In this document: one piece after another, positions 12,915 to 13,834 of the stretch
How the letters are laid out: every line of letters begins with the position of its first letter
Position numbering within the stretch: the stretch's first letter is position 1
Source: RGIG4097 sp964599875
GTDB lineage: Bacteria > Bacillota > Clostridia > Christensenellales > CAG-917
Direction of reading: 5' to 3'
Assembly (NCBI GenBank): GCA_964599875.1
Contig: CAZRHE010000032.1
Location: 1 to 13,834, forward strand
Length of the DNA: 13,834 nucleotides
The notes under the pieces: model-generated
Database searches by the model: none
What the model saw: the letters and a program-made list of their open reading frames with translations, nothing else
Told to the model about the DNA's origin: nothing
Position numbers and translations under genes: made by a program

Positions 12915-13753
12915 TGAATAAGTACGAATTTATCGATGCGGTTGAAAAAGAATTGATGCAAATTCTGCTCACAAGATTCGCGCGCACACGCGTCGCCGAC
13001 TATAAAGTCTACAATATCTTGTCAGACCCGCTTTACTATGCCGTGGGGGACGGCGGAAAAAGAATCCGTCCGAAAGCGGTTTATCTCGGCGCAATGGCTT
13101 GCGGAAGAGAACTCACCGATAAAGAAGAGGTGGAACTTTTGCGTCTTGCTTGCGCAATCGAACTTATACATTCCTATTCTCTCGTTCACGACGATTTGCC
13201 CGCAATGGATAATTCGGATATGAGAAGAGGGAAACCATCCGTACACGCGGAGTTCGGCGAATCCACCGCAATACTCGTCGGCGACGAACTTTTGACGATT
13301 GCCGCCGAAACGCTTTTTTTCGGTTCCGGCCGCAGTCTTAATTATTACGACGCTTGCAGAGAGATTATGCTCGCGGCGTCTAATATGGCGATAGGGCAGG
13401 CGTACGACCTGAAAAAGAACGACGACGATTTTTTGAGAACTTACGCGCTAAAAACTTCCGCGTTGCTTTCTACGTCTTTCAAAGTCGGCGCGATGATAAC
13501 TTGTCCATTGGACTACGACCATAGAATCGACGGCATGGAGAATTTCGGATTCCATATCGGGCAGGCGTTTCAAATAGCGGACGACCTTCTCGACCCGTCC
13601 GACGAGCACTCGTTCGTTGCAAAGGTCGGAGAAGAGGAGGCAAGGCGCGTTCTCGATGAAGAAACACAAAAAGCAATCGACGAAATTTTGTATATGCCGC
13701 ATAGAAAAGAACTCGAAAAATTCGCTTATGCGCTGAAAAATAGAAAAAACTAA
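12914..13753 (+). CDS. ispA: Polyprenyl (probably farnesyl) diphosphate synthase
   Basis: A cytosolic prenyltransferase that condenses isopentenyl diphosphate with allylic diphosphates in isoprenoid synthesis. The 279 residues show GDGGKRIRP, the first Asp-rich motif HDDLPAMDNSDMRRGKPS (D93, D94, D98), IGQAYDL, LKTSALL, and the second Asp-rich motif FQIADDLLD (D223, D224, D227). Position after xseA-xseB matches IspA of other Firmicutes, but product length cannot be read from sequence. Odd point: after DDLLD the usual loop GKxxGxD with a following K-T-Y is missing. The chain passes from DPSDEHS almost straight to VAKVGEEEARR. The TGATG overlap couples it to xseB. Confidence 0.93.
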   Translation: MNKYEFIDAVEKELMQILLTRFARTRVADYKVYNILSDPLYYAVGDGGKRIRPKAVYLGAMACGRELTDKEEVELLRLACAIELIHSYSLVHDDLPAMDNSDMRRGKPSVHAEFGESTAILVGDELLTIAAETLFFGSGRSLNYYDACREIMLAASNMAIGQAYDLKKNDDDFLRTYALKTSALLSTSFKVGAMITCPLDYDHRIDGMENFGFHIGQAFQIADDLLDPSDEHSFVAKVGEEEARRVLDEETQKAIDEILYMPHRKELEKFAYALKNRKN

Positions 13754-13761
13754 AAAACTTG

Positions 13762-13790
13762 TTGCAAAATTTACGTTCATTTGATATAGT
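13762..13790 (+). promoter_or_regulatory. Sigma-A-type promoter of the tRNA gene
   Basis: TTGCAA (13762-13767), a 17-base spacer and TATAGT (13785-13790), 19 bases before the tRNA 5' end. The short distance and absence of any reading frame fit a stable-RNA promoter. Confidence 0.75.
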
Positions 13791-13809
13791 ATTAAAGCGC
13801 ACTTGTCGT

Positions 13810-13834
13810 GCGGGAGTGACTCAGTGGTAGAGTG
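13810..13834 (+). tRNA. tRNA, 5' part only (probably tRNA-Gly)
   Basis: The last 25 bases begin GCGGGAG (acceptor arm), TG (positions 8-9), then the D arm ACTC-AGTGGTA-GAGT. GCGGGAG with this D loop is typical of bacterial tRNA-Gly, but the anticodon lies beyond the window, so identity is inferred. Confidence 0.75.

Overview
This window is a chromosomal segment of an endospore-forming Firmicute, most likely an uncultured member of the Clostridia. The evidence is a complete spoIIIAA-AH operon, and a gene order (M24 peptidase, efp, spoIIIA operon, Asp23/YqhY-like gene, nusB, xseA, xseB, polyprenyl synthase) that closely follows the conserved Bacillus subtilis order yqhT-efp-spoIIIA-(accBC)-yqhY-nusB-(folD)-xseA-xseB-ispA. 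accBC and folD are absent here, and rny sits directly in front of the peptidase. Genes are packed tightly with ATGA, TGATG or longer overlaps.

Layout. (1) 1-2888, plus strand: RNase Y (start lies left of the window), an M24 metallopeptidase and EF-P. They end at a terminator nested in a much larger imperfect hairpin (2884-3009). (2) 3010-3490: no convincing gene. This stretch holds a dense series of hairpins, including a three-way junction, and ends at a bidirectional terminator; it may be a structured RNA or a dispersed repeat. (3) 3553-5365, minus strand: an AT-rich accessory locus of five small genes with its own consensus sigma-A-like promoter (5407-5435) and a shared terminator. Four genes are divergent paralogues with a C-terminal (F/L/W)-D-G-K-(S/T) signature. 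A 91%-identical truncated copy of the start of one of them lies between two others. The first gene is a helical protein resembling Imm30-type immunity proteins. The locus looks like an orphan immunity array with no toxin in view. (4) 5498-5837: two near-perfect tandem copies of a 163-bp hairpin-bearing repeat (period 177). (5) 6081-10608, plus strand: spoIIIAA-AH, the mother-cell part of the SpoIIIA-SpoIIQ feeding-tube/channel complex, ending at a strong terminator. (6) 10660-13753, plus strand: a sigma-A-like promoter, an Asp23-family gene that appears leaderless, nusB, a terminator, then xseA-xseB-polyprenyl synthase. (7) 13762-13834: a tRNA promoter and the first 25 bases of a tRNA, probably tRNA-Gly.

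The housekeeping genes serve mRNA decay, translation, protein turnover, transcription antitermination, DNA repair and isoprenoid synthesis. The spoIIIA operon serves engulfed-forespore development. The section between efp and spoIIIAA (about 2.9-6.0 kb) is the accessory part, and the immunity-like array, the hairpin-rich stretch and the tandem repeat are the least explained items.
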